Below are positions 16,235 through 25,089 of a stretch of 34,931 nt of DNA, piece after piece. Below the pieces are notes generated by a model, which had not been told where the DNA came from, did not search any database, and saw only the letters and a list, made by a program, of their open reading frames with translations. The stretch spans positions 1 through 34,931 of the forward strand of contig CAMAWG010000029.1 of the NCBI GenBank assembly GCA_945861855.1. The letters are read 5' to 3'. This DNA is from Rhodoplanes serenus. Lineage in GTDB: Bacteria; Pseudomonadota; Alphaproteobacteria; Rhizobiales; Xanthobacteraceae. Each line of letters starts with the position of its first letter. Position 1 is the stretch's first letter. Position numbers and translations under genes: made by a program.

Positions 16235-16902
16235 ATCACCCTCTCTGGCGGGACCAGCAGGCGCGCCACCTCCGCGACAGCAGTTGCCGCGCCGCGCGGA
16301 TCGTCCCAGATGCCGTCGCCGATGGCGATGAAATCGGCGCCTGCAGCCGCAAGCGGTCCGGCCTCTCGAGGCGCCGCGGCAAAGCCGATGCAGGGGATCG
16401 TGAACAGCTCCGACCACCATTCGATGCGCTCGATGATCGCCTCGAATGACGGGCGGCGTCCGTCGGCCTCGGGCTCGCCGAACATCACATAGTCCGCGCC
16501 GCGCTCGCCGGCCGCCATCGCGTCATCCCGGGTCTTCAGCCGCCCACAGCCAGCAATGCGCGCGGGCTTGAGGCCCTCGACCGCCGCCGTGAACGCGTCG
16601 ATGCCGGCCAGATGCGCCCCGTCGGCGCCGACATGAGCCACGATATCGGCGTGGCCGTCGAGCACCAGCGCAGCGTCCCTGGCCTGCACGACCGGGGCCA
16701 GCAGCTTGATGCGATTGATCAGGTCGCGGTCGCCCGCGGGTTTGAGGCGCAACAGCACCGCCGCGACGTCGGTCTCTGCGATTGCATCTCGGAGCGTGCC
16801 CGCGAACGCCGCCGCATCCTCGATGACCGGGGTGACGAGATAGAGCCGCGGGGCAGGGCGTTTGGCTTCGCGGTTATCTTGGGCCTGTTGCGATGGAGCC
16901 AT
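16231..16902 (-). CDS. ThiE-like TIM-barrel protein, thiamine phosphate synthase family
   Basis: 223 residues of the ThiE/TenI family, which joins the pyrimidine and thiazole parts of thiamine. It keeps 'YLVTP' (21-25), R52/K54 in 'LLRLKPAGDR', and 'GADGAHLAG' (92-100). Several catalytic positions differ: the diphosphate-binding N-D pair is 'LDGHAD', the 'STH' loop is 'GCGRLKTRDD', and the 'FGPxFPTxTK' loop is 'FGEPEADGRRP'. It may be a paralogue with another role rather than the main ThiE. The start ATG 16902 has no clear ribosome site. No thiamine riboswitch and no other thi gene was seen. It overlaps the Sel1 gene by four bases. Confidence 0.8.
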   Translation of the reverse strand: MAPSQQAQDNREAKRPAPRLYLVTPVIEDAAAFAGTLRDAIAETDVAAVLLRLKPAGDRDLINRIKLLAPVVQARDAALVLDGHADIVAHVGADGAHLAGIDAFTAAVEGLKPARIAGCGRLKTRDDAMAAGERGADYVMFGEPEADGRRPSFEAIIERIEWWSELFTIPCIGFAAAPREAGPLAAAGADFIAIGDGIWDDPRGAATAVAEVARLLVPPERVI

Positions 16903-16939
16903 GGTCGACGGATGCAATCCTATTGTGGCGGAAGTCGGG

Positions 16940-17926
16940 TCACTGCGAACCCTCAAGCCCGAGCTTGCGGACGAGCGTCCCCCATTTCTCGCCTTCCGCC
17001 TTGATATAGCCTCGCGTGGCATCGACCGAGGCGACGTCCAGCGGGATGAGCCCGATGGCGGCGATCTTCTTGCGCATGTCGGGCGCTTCCATGATGCGCT
17101 TCATCTCGGCGTTCAGCTTGCCGACCACCTCCGGCGGGGTGCCGGCGGGCGCGAGGAGAACGTGCCACGACACCGCCTCGAAGTCGGGCGCGCCGACCGC
17201 CTCGCCGAACGGCGGAAGCTCCGGCACCGTCGGCAGCCGCGTCGCCGACGTCACCGCAAGCGCGCGGAGCCTGCCGTCGCGAATGAGCGGCAGCGAAGCC
17301 CCGGCCTCGGCGAAGGCCATCGCGACATGTCCCGCCGCCACGTCGGCGATCGACTGCGGGCTGTTGCGGTAGGGCACATGGGCGAGATCGATGTCGAATC
17401 GCTGCTTCATGTATTCGGTGGACAGATGCGGCGCGCCGCCGACCCCGGACGACGAATAGCTGAGCTTGCCCGGCCGCTCCTTGATGTATTTTATCAACTG
17501 CGGAACGGAATGGACCGGCAGCTCCGGATTGACCACCAGGATGAACGGAGACTTCACATAGAGCGCGATCGGGATGAAATCCTTCTGCGCATCGTAGGGC
17601 ACGCTCTTGAGCAGCGTCGGGCGGATCGCCATCACCGCGCTGGTCGCGACGACCATGGTGTAGCCGTCGGCCGGTGCGGACTTTAGTGCGGCAATTCCGA
17701 CAAGCCCTGCGCTGCCCGGCTTGTTCTCGACCACCACGGTCTTGCCGAAGGCCAGCGAAAGCTGTTCGGCATAGAGGCGCACGGTGAGGTCGAGGCCGGT
17801 GCCCGCGGCGAGCAGCGGCATGATGGTGATGGATTTGCTCGGATAATTGTCGGCCCGCGCCGGCCCGTGAAGCGTGAATACAGCCAGCGCAAGCGTGAGA
17901 AATGTACGTTGCAGTGTTCCCGACAT
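16940..17926 (-). CDS. tripartite tricarboxylate transporter binding protein (TctC/Bug family)
   Basis: 328 residues with a signal peptide (about 1-25, ending GPARA) and a Bug/TctC extracytoplasmic binding fold: 'YPSKSITIMPLLAAGTGLDLTVRL', 'VVVENKPGSAGLVGIAALKSAPADGYTMVVAT', 'AHVPYRNSPQSIADVAAGHVAMAF'. It binds small carboxylates for TctAB-type permeases, none of which is present here. Orphan Bug proteins are common in these bacteria. ATG 17926 is preceded directly by six T and a GC-rich hairpin (17936-17958) that may block its ribosome site (GGGGA). Ligand unknown. It begins 118 bases after the acyl-CoA-dehydrogenase-like gene. Confidence 0.9.
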   Translation of the reverse strand: MSGTLQRTFLTLALAVFTLHGPARADNYPSKSITIMPLLAAGTGLDLTVRLYAEQLSLAFGKTVVVENKPGSAGLVGIAALKSAPADGYTMVVATSAVMAIRPTLLKSVPYDAQKDFIPIALYVKSPFILVVNPELPVHSVPQLIKYIKERPGKLSYSSSGVGGAPHLSTEYMKQRFDIDLAHVPYRNSPQSIADVAAGHVAMAFAEAGASLPLIRDGRLRALAVTSATRLPTVPELPPFGEAVGAPDFEAVSWHVLLAPAGTPPEVVGKLNAEMKRIMEAPDMRKKIAAIGLIPLDVASVDATRGYIKAEGEKWGTLVRKLGLEGSQ

Positions 17927-17927
17927 G

Positions 17928-17958
17928 AAAAAATCCCCGGCGATCGATGACCGCCGGG
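17928..17958 (-). terminator. intrinsic-terminator-like hairpin touching the tctC start codon
   Basis: Read on the minus strand, CCCGGCG (17958-17952), a nine-base loop, CGCCGGG (17942-17936), then GA and six T (17933-17928), with ATG starting at 17926. The stem is perfect over seven pairs. It could end transcription of the upstream flavoprotein gene, or hide the GGGGA ribosome site of the TctC-like gene. Both effects are inferred. Confidence 0.55.
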
Positions 17959-18044
17959 AGCCTATGCCGTTCTCCGCGGGGACGCCAAATTTTTCTGGGA
18001 CGATCTCGTCTTGCGCGCAAGCGATTTGAACATGCCCTGCAGAT

Positions 18045-19277
18045 TCAGATGAATTTCGGGTGCAGCGGCAGGCCCAGAAAATGCTGCCCGATCGATTCAA
18101 ACAGCGAGAAATGCGCCTGAATCTGTTGCGACACCGTGTGAATATCGCGGAACCGGCGTTCGAATGGGTTGCCCTCGAAGATCGCGGTGGCGCCGGCGGC
18201 ATGATACGCCGTGTCCACGACACACTTGGCTTGGTGCGTCGCATAGGACGAGGCCATGCGCAGCATGATGCGCTGATCGACCGTTGGCACGCCGGATCGC
18301 GAGGCCTCCTCGTACATCGCCCGCAACGCCTCGATCAGGAACACGCGCGCCGACGCCAGTTGCGTCTCCGCCATGCCGATCTGCGACTGGATTACCGCGT
18401 TGTCGCGCAGCAGGCTCTTGCCGCCCGTCGGGGTTTTTGACTTGGCGAGGTCGGTGAAAGAATCGAGTGTGCTTCGGGCGATCCCGAGCGCGATGCCCCC
18501 GAAGCTCGCCGCGAAAAGCTGAAACACCGTGAACCGGTAGAGCGGCCCGCGCTCGTGCTTGCTCGCGAGATCGCGCCCATATGCGTTCACTGTCATCTCG
18601 TCCGGCACGAGCAGATCGGTGACCGCATAGCTGTCGCTGCCGGTTCCCTTGAGCCCGACGACGCGCCAGTTGTCGGTGATCGTAGCGTCCGCCTTGGGAA
18701 AGATGGCGGTGATCTCGATTTGGCTGCCCTCGGCGTGGAGGCGCGGTTGTCCATTCGCCTCGTAGACCGGGCAATGGGCGGCCAGCCATGCGGCATGACG
18801 GCTGCCGCTGGCGTAGCCCCAAGCGCCGCTGACGCGGTAGCCGCCGGCGCACGCAATCGCCTTTGCCTTGGGCGAAAACGGGCCCCAGGCCAGGAGCGAC
18901 CGCGCCGCAAACACCTTGCGTGCCACCTCGGGCTTGAGCGACGCGGCAAGCGTCGAGCAGATCGCCGTCTGCGCCACGCACCAGGCAGTGCTGGCATCGG
19001 CCCTGGCAATCGCCTCTGCCGCCAAAACGAATTTTTCCGGCGACAGCTCCTCGCCGCCGAGCGAACGCGGCACCAGCATGCGGAACAGCCCGGCTTCGTG
19101 CAGCGCCGCGACGATGTTCGGCGTCAGCTCGCGGGAGGCCTCGATCTGCGGCGCTGCCGCTGCGATTTTGGATGCGAGCGCGTTCGCGCGGGCAATGCAG
19201 TCACCGGCCCGAACGAAACCATCCGGCTGGTTCGTAGCCGTGCCGCCGCTTGCCGTCGTCACGTCCGGAACGTTCAC
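18045..19277 (-). CDS. acyl-CoA dehydrogenase-fold flavoprotein (HsaA/DszC-type monooxygenase?)
   Basis: 410 residues with the acyl-CoA dehydrogenase fold. N-terminal helices (about 30-130) contain 'AALHEAGLFRMLVPRSLGGEELSP' and 'ASTAWCVAQ'. The middle domain has 'GGYRVSGAWGYASGSRHAAWLAAHCPV' near 145-171, a form typical of flavin-dependent monooxygenases such as HsaA and DszC rather than fatty-acid dehydrogenases. The C-terminal helical domain has 'QIGMAETQLASARVFLIEAL'. The substrate may be aromatic or sulphur-containing, but no reductase or pathway genes are next to it. It starts with GTG 19277 and has only a weak ribosome site. Partner flavin reductase is expected elsewhere. Confidence 0.82.
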   Translation of the reverse strand: MNVPDVTTASGGTATNQPDGFVRAGDCIARANALASKIAAAAPQIEASRELTPNIVAALHEAGLFRMLVPRSLGGEELSPEKFVLAAEAIARADASTAWCVAQTAICSTLAASLKPEVARKVFAARSLLAWGPFSPKAKAIACAGGYRVSGAWGYASGSRHAAWLAAHCPVYEANGQPRLHAEGSQIEITAIFPKADATITDNWRVVGLKGTGSDSYAVTDLLVPDEMTVNAYGRDLASKHERGPLYRFTVFQLFAASFGGIALGIARSTLDSFTDLAKSKTPTGGKSLLRDNAVIQSQIGMAETQLASARVFLIEALRAMYEEASRSGVPTVDQRIMLRMASSYATHQAKCVVDTAYHAAGATAIFEGNPFERRFRDIHTVSQQIQAHFSLFESIGQHFLGLPLHPKFI

Positions 19278-19339
19278 TGACCGGCCTGCATGAGTGTCCA
19301 GCCGGAATGTTAGTGGAGAGCATTTGGCAACGCCAGCGC

Positions 19340-19356
19340 GGCCCTCGGAGAGGGCC
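19340..19356. terminator. GGCCCTC/GAGGGCC hairpin after fba
   Basis: Seven-base perfect stem with a three-base loop (GGA), 21 bases after the fba stop on the minus strand. No T-run follows on either strand, so it may be a weak or Rho-assisted terminator, or simply an mRNA 3' end structure. It lies between fba and the flavoprotein gene, which are on the same strand. Confidence 0.35.
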
Positions 19357-19376
19357 TACGCGGCGGCACGCAGGCG

Positions 19377-20399
19377 TCAGGCCGCCTTCTTCTCCAGGTC
19401 CTGCTTCCACTGGCCGAGCGCGGCGAGCCCGTTCATCCGCGCGCGGTGCGCGAACACGCGCTGCGCTGCGGCGACGTTCTCCGATTTGCCCGACCATGCC
19501 TTCTGCGGCGCGTGTTGCAGCGCGCGGCCGTAGGAGAAGGTGAGGTTCCACGGCAGGTTGCCGATCTTGTTCATCGTGTCGAGATGTGCGGTCGCTTCCT
19601 CGTCGGACTGGCCGCCGGAGAGGAAGGCGATGCCCGGCACCGCGCCCGGCACGCAGTTCTTCAGCATCCTGACGGTCTTCTCGGCGACCTCTTCGACGCC
19701 GGCGCGCTTTCCATTCTTCTTGCCGGAGATCGCCATGTTCGGCTTCAGCACGATGCCTTCGAGCGCGACGCGCTGGCGGTAAAGCTCCTCGAACTGCGCC
19801 TTGAGAACGGCGGTGGTGACCTCAAAGCAGCGGTCGATATCGTGGTCGCCGTCCATCAGCACCTCGGGCTCGACGATCGGCACGATCTGCGCGGCCTGGC
19901 AGAGCGCGGCGTAGCGCGCCAGCGCATGGGTGTTGGTGTGGATCGCGGTCGCGGTCGGAATGCCCCCGCCGATGTCGATCACCGCGCGCCATTTCGCAAA
20001 GCGCGCGCTCTGATCGTAGTATTTCGTCAGCCGGTCGGCGAGCTTGTCGAGGCCGACGGTGATCAACTCGCCCGGGCACTCCGGCAGCGGCTTGGTGCCT
20101 TCGTCCACCTTGATGCCGGGGATCGAGCCGGCCTTCTTGATGATGTCGACCAGCGGCGTGCCGTCCTTGGCCTTTTGCCAGATGGTCTCGTCGTAGAGGA
20201 TCACGCCCGAGATGTGCTTCATGCCCTCGGCCGCGCGGAACATCATCTCGCGGTAGTCGCGCCGGTTGTCCTCAGTGCATTCGACGCTGATGGCATCGAA
20301 GCGCTTCTTGATCGTGCCGGTGGATTCGTCGGCCGCCAGGATGCCCTTGCCGGGCGCGGTCATGGCTTCGGCCACTTTGTTGAGTTCTGCGAGATTCAT
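19377..20399 (-). CDS. fba: class I fructose-bisphosphate aldolase
   Basis: 340 residues, the animal/plant-type class I aldolase that uses a lysine Schiff base to cleave or make fructose-1,6-bisphosphate. Schiff base K219 lies in 'EGIVLKPNM'; other active-site residues are K136 ('FAKWRAV'), E177 ('IVEPEVL') and the loop 'ILAADEST' at 20-27. No metal is required, unlike the class II enzyme. ATG 20399 has GGGAG six bases upstream and begins at the family N-terminus. It is the last gene of the tkt-gap-pgk-fba cluster, 47 bases after pgk, with a hairpin between them. Confidence 0.96.
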   Translation of the reverse strand: MNLAELNKVAEAMTAPGKGILAADESTGTIKKRFDAISVECTEDNRRDYREMMFRAAEGMKHISGVILYDETIWQKAKDGTPLVDIIKKAGSIPGIKVDEGTKPLPECPGELITVGLDKLADRLTKYYDQSARFAKWRAVIDIGGGIPTATAIHTNTHALARYAALCQAAQIVPIVEPEVLMDGDHDIDRCFEVTTAVLKAQFEELYRQRVALEGIVLKPNMAISGKKNGKRAGVEEVAEKTVRMLKNCVPGAVPGIAFLSGGQSDEEATAHLDTMNKIGNLPWNLTFSYGRALQHAPQKAWSGKSENVAAAQRVFAHRARMNGLAALGQWKQDLEKKAA

Positions 20400-20430
20400 C
20401 GCTCTCTCCCAGGTGTCGGATTTCGTGCGG

Positions 20431-20455
20431 AATGACCCGTTCGGGGTCATTTTTG
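20431..20455. terminator. hairpin over the pgk stop codon, AATGACCC/GGGTCATT
   Basis: Eight-base perfect stem (20431-20438 and 20444-20451) with loop GTTCG. The pgk stop TGA (20449-20447) is inside one arm. Read on the plus strand it continues into a five-T run, the form of an intrinsic terminator against antisense transcription. On the minus strand no T-run follows, so readthrough into fba is expected, perhaps with processing. Confidence 0.5.
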
Positions 20456-21640
20456 CCTCAACACCTCGACGCCGGGCAAGGCCTTGCCCTCCATCCACTC
20501 CAGAAACGCACCGCCGGCTGTGGACACATAGGTGAATTGTTCCGCCACGCCGGCCGCGTTCAGCGCGGCGACCGTATCGCCACCGCCGGCGACCGAAATC
20601 AGGCCGGTCTTGGTCAGCTCAGCGGCGTAACGGGCGATTTCGACCGTCGCCTTTTCGAACGGATGCAGTTCGAAGGCGCCCAGCGGCCCGTTCCAGACGA
20701 GGGTGGCGGCCTCGTCGATGGCGCCCTTGATCCGCTCGATCGACTGGTCGCCGACGTCGAGCATCATGCCGTCGGCGGGGATGGCGTCGACGCCGTAGGC
20801 GTGGGAGGGCGCATTGGCCTCGAAATGGAAGGCGACAATAGCGTCCACCGGCAGGATAATGGCGCAATGCCCGGTCTCGGCCTTGTCCAGAATGCGGCGG
20901 GCGGTGTCCGCCATGTCCTTCTCGACCAGCGATTTTCCGACTTTGATGCCCTGGGCATGCAGGAACGTGTTGGCCATGGCGCCGCCGATCACCAGCGCCT
21001 CGACCCGGCCGATGAGGTTTTCCAGGAGTTCGAGCTTGGTCGAGACCTTGGCTCCGCCGACCAGGGCGATCACCGGCTTTTTCGGCGCTTCCAGCGCCTT
21101 GGCCAGAGCTTCCAGCTCCGCCTGCATGGTGCGGCCCGCGTAGGCGGGGAGCTTGTGGCCCAATCCCTCGGTCGAGGCATGCGCCCGGTGCGCGGCGGAG
21201 AAGGCGTCGTTGACCCAGAGGTCGCCGAGCTTGGCGAGTTCGGCGACGAATGCCGGATCGTTCTTCTCCTCGCCCTTATGAAAGCGGGTGTTCTCCATCA
21301 GCAGGATGTCGCTGGGCTTCATCGCCGCGACCGCGGCCTGGGCCTTCGGTCCGATGCAGTCCTCGGCGAAGGCGACGTGTCGCTTCACCGCATGCGCCAC
21401 CACGGCCGCGATCGGACGGAGCGAGTCCTTGGGGTCCGGCCCCTTCGGCCGGCCGAAGTGCGCCAGCAGGATCGCCTTGCCGCCCTTGCCGGCGATCTCC
21501 GCGATGCCCGGCGCGACGCGCTCGATGCGGGTTGCGTCGGTGACCTTGCCGTTCTCCATCGGCACGTTGAGATCGACGCGGAGCAGGACGCGCTTGCCCT
21601 TCACGTCGACCTGATCGAGAGTTCGGAACGGCTTTGTCAT
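20447..21640 (-). CDS. pgk: phosphoglycerate kinase
   Basis: 397 residues, the ATP-producing (glycolysis) or ATP-using (Calvin/gluconeogenic) step between 1,3-bisphosphoglycerate and 3-phosphoglycerate. Motifs visible are '[17 protein letters not shown]' near 17-33, '[10 protein letters not shown]' near 58-67, '[16 protein letters not shown]', '[18 protein letters not shown]' and '[12 protein letters not shown]' near 349. ATG 21640 gives the normal N-terminus; it begins eight bases after the stop of a 43-codon membrane protein, with no clear ribosome site, so coupled translation is likely. Confidence 0.97.
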   Translation of the reverse strand: MTKPFRTLDQVDVKGKRVLLRVDLNVPMENGKVTDATRIERVAPGIAEIAGKGGKAILLAHFGRPKGPDPKDSLRPIAAVVAHAVKRHVAFAEDCIGPKAQAAVAAMKPSDILLMENTRFHKGEEKNDPAFVAELAKLGDLWVNDAFSAAHRAHASTEGLGHKLPAYAGRTMQAELEALAKALEAPKKPVIALVGGAKVSTKLELLENLIGRVEALVIGGAMANTFLHAQGIKVGKSLVEKDMADTARRILDKAETGHCAIILPVDAIVAFHFEANAPSHAYGVDAIPADGMMLDVGDQSIERIKGAIDEAATLVWNGPLGAFELHPFEKATVEIARYAAELTKTGLISVAGGGDTVAALNAAGVAEQFTYVSTAGGAFLEWMEGKALPGVEVLRQK

Positions 21641-21648
21641 CGGTATCG

Positions 21649-21780
21649 CTATTTCGAACGGCCATTCGGCGGCGGCGATTTGAAGCCGATCACCAGGCTC
21701 CAGACCAGGATGCCGGTGAAGACAACCAGGCCGATCAGCCCGATCCACTCCCCGATCGTCAATTCCGCCAGGCGCGACAT
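21649..21780 (-). CDS. 43-residue single-span membrane protein between gap and pgk
   Basis: An ATG at 21780, four bases after the gap stop, opens 43 codons ending in TAG at 21651-21649, eight bases before the pgk ATG. The predicted protein has a short N-terminus ([12 protein letters not shown]), a strongly hydrophobic span at about residues 13-33, and a short basic, proline-containing tail ([10 protein letters not shown]). It fits a single-pass inner-membrane peptide. GAGG lies only two bases before the ATG, so translation may depend on coupling to gap. I do not know the family. Its tight fit between two metabolic genes argues that it is real, but conservation has not been tested here. Confidence 0.6.
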   Translation of the reverse strand: MSRLAELTIGEWIGLIGLVVFTGILVWSLVIGFKSPPPNGRSK

Positions 21781-21784
21781 GGCC

Positions 21785-22792
21785 TCAGATCAGCTTGCCC
21801 ATCGCCACGGCGGTGTCGGCCATGCGATTGGAGAAGCCCCACTCGTTGTCGTACCAGGACATCACCCGCACGAAGGTGCCGTCCATGACCTTGGTCTGGT
21901 CCATGTGGAAGATCGAGGAGTGCGGGTCGTGGTTGAAGTCGCCGGACACGTTCGGCTCGTTGGTATAGCCGAGGATGCCCTTGAGCTGCTGCTCGGCGGC
22001 GCGCTTGATCGCGCCGTTGATCTCATCCTTGCTGGTGGCCTTCTTCGCCACGAACTTGAAATCGATCACCGAGACGTTCGGCGTGGGCACGCGGATCGAC
22101 ACGCCGTCGAGCTTGCCGTTGAGTTCCGGCAGCACGAGGCCGACGGCCTTGGCCGCGCCGGTCGAGGTCGGGATCATGTTCAGCGCAGCGGCTCGCGCGC
22201 GATAGAGATCCTTGTGCATCGTATCGAGCGTCGGCTGGTCGCCGGTGTAGGAATGGATCGTCGTCATGAAGCCCTTGTCGATGCCGACCGCGTCGTTGAG
22301 CACCTTGGCGACCGGGGCGAGGCAGTTGGTGGTGCAGGAGGCGTTGGAGACGACCTTGTGGTCCTTGGTCAGCTTGTCGTGGTTGACGCCATAGACCACG
22401 GTGAGGTCGGCGCCTTCGGCCGGGGCCGACACCAGCACGCGCTTGGCGCCGGCGGTCAGATGCAGCGAGGCCTTGTCCTTGGCGGTGAAGATGCCGGTGC
22501 ACTCAAGGGCAATATCGACGCCGAGATCTTTCCAGGGAAGCTTCGAAGGGTCCTTCTCGGCGCTGACCTTGATCGCGCCGTTGCCGATGCTGATGGTGTC
22601 GCCCTTGACCGTCACCGTGCCGGGGAAGCGGCCGTGCACCGAATCGAAGCGCAAGAGATGCGCGTTGGTTTCGACCGGGCCCAGATCGTTGATGCCGACC
22701 ACCTCGATGTCGGTGCGGCCCGACTCGGCGATGGCGCGCAGCACGTTGCGGCCGATACGGCCGAATCCATTGACAGCAACCCGGATGGTCAT
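21785..22792 (-). CDS. gap: glyceraldehyde-3-phosphate dehydrogenase
   Basis: 335 residues, the NAD(P)-dependent triose phosphate dehydrogenase. Nucleotide motif 'VNGFGRIGR' at 7-15, active-site cysteine C153 in '[12 protein letters not shown]', 'SYTGDQ' and the C-terminal '[13 protein letters not shown]' are all present. 'GINDLG' near 34-38 follows the usual NAD-type loop. ATG 22792 has GGGAG six bases upstream; the longer frame would add nine residues without homology. It follows tkt by 132 bases, a gap that holds a strong hairpin, and precedes the small membrane protein by four bases. Confidence 0.98.
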   Translation of the reverse strand: MTIRVAVNGFGRIGRNVLRAIAESGRTDIEVVGINDLGPVETNAHLLRFDSVHGRFPGTVTVKGDTISIGNGAIKVSAEKDPSKLPWKDLGVDIALECTGIFTAKDKASLHLTAGAKRVLVSAPAEGADLTVVYGVNHDKLTKDHKVVSNASCTTNCLAPVAKVLNDAVGIDKGFMTTIHSYTGDQPTLDTMHKDLYRARAAALNMIPTSTGAAKAVGLVLPELNGKLDGVSIRVPTPNVSVIDFKFVAKKATSKDEINGAIKRAAEQQLKGILGYTNEPNVSGDFNHDPHSSIFHMDQTKVMDGTFVRVMSWYDNEWGFSNRMADTAVAMGKLI

Positions 22793-22868
22793 GTTCGCTC
22801 CCTGCTTGCGATTGGTCATGCCCGGCTGGTGAGGGGCATTTGCGTCACCTTGAAGATAAGACGCGAAT

Positions 22869-22888
22869 GGCCGGGGTTAAGCCCGGCC
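22869..22888. repeat. GGCCGGG/CCCGGCC stem-loop between tkt and gap
   Basis: A seven-base perfect stem around GTTAAG lies 36 bases after the tkt stop on the minus strand. Its arms and the nearby GTCATGCCCGGC resemble the GGCCGGG-type REP sequences frequent in Bradyrhizobium-like genomes. No T-run follows. It may shield the tkt 3' end or lower expression between tkt and gap. Confidence 0.45.
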
Positions 22889-22924
22889 ACGACGAAGAAA
22901 AACCCTAGGCTGGTCGGGTTGTTA

Positions 22925-24913
22925 TCACCTTTTGCCCAGCTTGCTCAACGCCGCTTCGGCGACCTTCTCGGCGGTGATGCCGAAGTGCTTGTAGAGCTCC
23001 TTGTACGGCCCGCTGGCGCCGAAGCTGCTCATGCCGACGAAGGCGCCGTCGGAGCCGATGAGGGCGTCCCAACCCATGCGGACCGCGGCCTCCACGCCGA
23101 TTTTCACCGGAGCGTCGCCGATCACCGCGCGGCGGACCTCGTCGGAGGCCGCCTGGAACAGTTCGAAACTCGGCACGGAAACGACGCGGGCATGCACGCC
23201 TTGCGCGGCGAGAAGCTTCTGCGCCTCGACGGCGAGCGACACCTCGGAGCCGGTGGCGAAGATCGACACCTCCGCCTTGCCCTGCGCGGGCGAAATCTCG
23301 TAGGCGCCGGCGACGCACTTGTTGCGCTCATCGAGCGTCCGGCGGAGCTGCGGCAGGTTCTGCCGCGTCAGCGCCATCACACTCGGCCGGTCGCGCGCCT
23401 CCAGCGCCAACTGCCAGCACTCCAGCGTCTCGACCGCGTCGCAGGGCCGGAACACGTTGAGGTTGGGGATGGCGCGGAGCGCCGCCAGATGCTCGACCGG
23501 CTGGTGCGTCGGCCCGTCTTCGCCTAGGCCTATGGAGTCGTGCGTCATGACGTGGATGACGCGCTCGCCCATGAGTGCCGCGAGCCGGATCGAAGGCCTG
23601 CAGTAGTCGGAGAACACCAGGAACGTGCCGCTGTAGGGAATGATGCCGCGATGCAGCGCCATGCCGTTCATGGCGGCGGCCATGGCGTGCTCGCGGATGC
23701 CCCAATGGATGAAGCGGCCGGAATAGTCCGACGCGGACATCGCCTTCATCGATTTGGTGCGGGTGTTGTTGGAGCCGGTGAGGTCGGCCGAGCCGCCGAT
23801 CATTTCCGGCACCGCCGGGATCAGGCTTTCCAGCGCGAACTCGCAGGCGGTGCGGGTCGCGATCTCCTTCGGCTCCTTGAAGAGCGAATCCTTCACCGCG
23901 CGGACGGCGGCGTTGAGCGCGCCCGGCAGGTCGCCGCGCATGCGGCGCTCGAATTCCAGGCGCTTGTCGTTCGGCAACGCGGCGAGCCGCTTGTCCCACG
24001 CCGCGCGGGCAGGCTTGGAGCGCTGGCCCGCGGCACGCCATTGCGTCAGCACCTCGGCGGGAATCTGGAACGGCGCCTCGCTCCAGCCGAGTTTTTCCCG
24101 CGCGCCCTTGATCTCGTCGCCGCCGAGCGGAGAGCCGTGCGAACTCGACTTGCCCGCCTTGGTCGGCGCGCCGTAGCCGATGGTGGTCTTGCAGGCGATC
24201 ATGGTCGGCTTGTCCGACGTCTTCGCCTTCTCGATCGCGGCGGCAATCGCCTCGGGATCGTGGCCGTCGATCCGCGTGGCGTTCCAGCCTGCCGATTCGA
24301 AACGCTTCACCTGATCGACCGAATCCGACAGCGACAGCGGTCCGTCGATGGAGATGCCGTTGTCGTCGAACAGGACGACCAGCCTGTTGAGCTTCAGATG
24401 GCCGGCGAGCGCAATCGCCTCCTGGCTGATGCCTTCCATCAGGTCGCCGTCGGAGGCGAGCACATAGGTGGAATGATTGACCGCGTCGTCGCCGTACTCG
24501 GCCGCGAGGTGCCGCTCCGCGATGGCCATGCCGACGGCATTGGCCAGACCCTGGCCGAGCGGTCCGGTGGTGGTCTCGATTCCGGGCGTGATGAAATTCT
24601 CGGGATGCCCCGGCGTCATCGAGCCGATCTGGCGGAATTTCTTGATCTGCTCGATCGGCACCGACTCGAAGCCGAGGAGATGCAGCACCGCGTAGATCAG
24701 CATCGAGCCGTGGCCGGCGGAGAGCACGAAACGGTCACGGTCGGGCCACGTCGGGTCGGCCGGATCGAATTTCAGCACCTGCGTGAACAGTACGGTCGCG
24801 ATGTCGGCGGCGCCCATCGGCAGGCCGGGGTGGCCGGATTTGGCCTGTTCCACGGCATCCATTGCCAGCGCGCGGATCGCGTTGGCCATGCGGTCGTGGT
24901 GCGCGCGCGTCAT
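22925..24913 (-). CDS. tkt: transketolase
   Basis: 662 residues from ATG 24913, close to the 663 of E. coli TktA. It transfers two-carbon units in the pentose-phosphate and Calvin pathways, using thiamine diphosphate. The N-terminal '[28 protein letters not shown]', '[12 protein letters not shown]', the ThDP motif '[20 protein letters not shown]...', and the C-terminal '[19 protein letters not shown]' are all clear. I chose 24913 because GAGG lies five bases upstream and the protein then starts as the family does. ATG 24976 in the same frame would add 21 Ser/Ala-rich residues. First gene of the tkt-gap-pgk-fba cluster. Confidence 0.96.
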   Translation of the reverse strand: MTRAHHDRMANAIRALAMDAVEQAKSGHPGLPMGAADIATVLFTQVLKFDPADPTWPDRDRFVLSAGHGSMLIYAVLHLLGFESVPIEQIKKFRQIGSMTPGHPENFITPGIETTTGPLGQGLANAVGMAIAERHLAAEYGDDAVNHSTYVLASDGDLMEGISQEAIALAGHLKLNRLVVLFDDNGISIDGPLSLSDSVDQVKRFESAGWNATRIDGHDPEAIAAAIEKAKTSDKPTMIACKTTIGYGAPTKAGKSSSHGSPLGGDEIKGAREKLGWSEAPFQIPAEVLTQWRAAGQRSKPARAAWDKRLAALPNDKRLEFERRMRGDLPGALNAAVRAVKDSLFKEPKEIATRTACEFALESLIPAVPEMIGGSADLTGSNNTRTKSMKAMSASDYSGRFIHWGIREHAMAAAMNGMALHRGIIPYSGTFLVFSDYCRPSIRLAALMGERVIHVMTHDSIGLGEDGPTHQPVEHLAALRAIPNLNVFRPCDAVETLECWQLALEARDRPSVMALTRQNLPQLRRTLDERNKCVAGAYEISPAQGKAEVSIFATGSEVSLAVEAQKLLAAQGVHARVVSVPSFELFQAASDEVRRAVIGDAPVKIGVEAAVRMGWDALIGSDGAFVGMSSFGASGPYKELYKHFGITAEKVAEAALSKLGKR

Positions 24914-25089
24914 GGGCACCTCATCGCCGCGACGCGAGGATGACGCGACAGCGGCAGTCGAAGTTTTTGCGTTCATTGGGGCCTGTCCGGATGGGCGGTG
25001 GGATAGCACGCTGGGCCTGGGAGTCCAATGTGAGCCCGCGCATGCAACCGTGCCATGCACAGGGCTGAAAAACGCTGGGATAACGAAAC

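Noticed and set aside
16903-16939. A TPP riboswitch ahead of the ThiE-like gene
   Set aside because: The gap to the upstream gene is only 37 bases and has no THI-box sequence; upstream of tctC nothing fits either.
20432-23527. A 1031-codon plus-strand open frame antisense to fba upstream region, pgk and gap
   Set aside because: It is the mirror frame of well-supported enzymes in GC-rich DNA, with a His/Arg/Asp-rich translation and no recognisable domain.
23540-24943. 467-codon plus-strand open frame antisense to tkt
   Set aside because: Codon-bias shadow of transketolase; composition is not protein-like.
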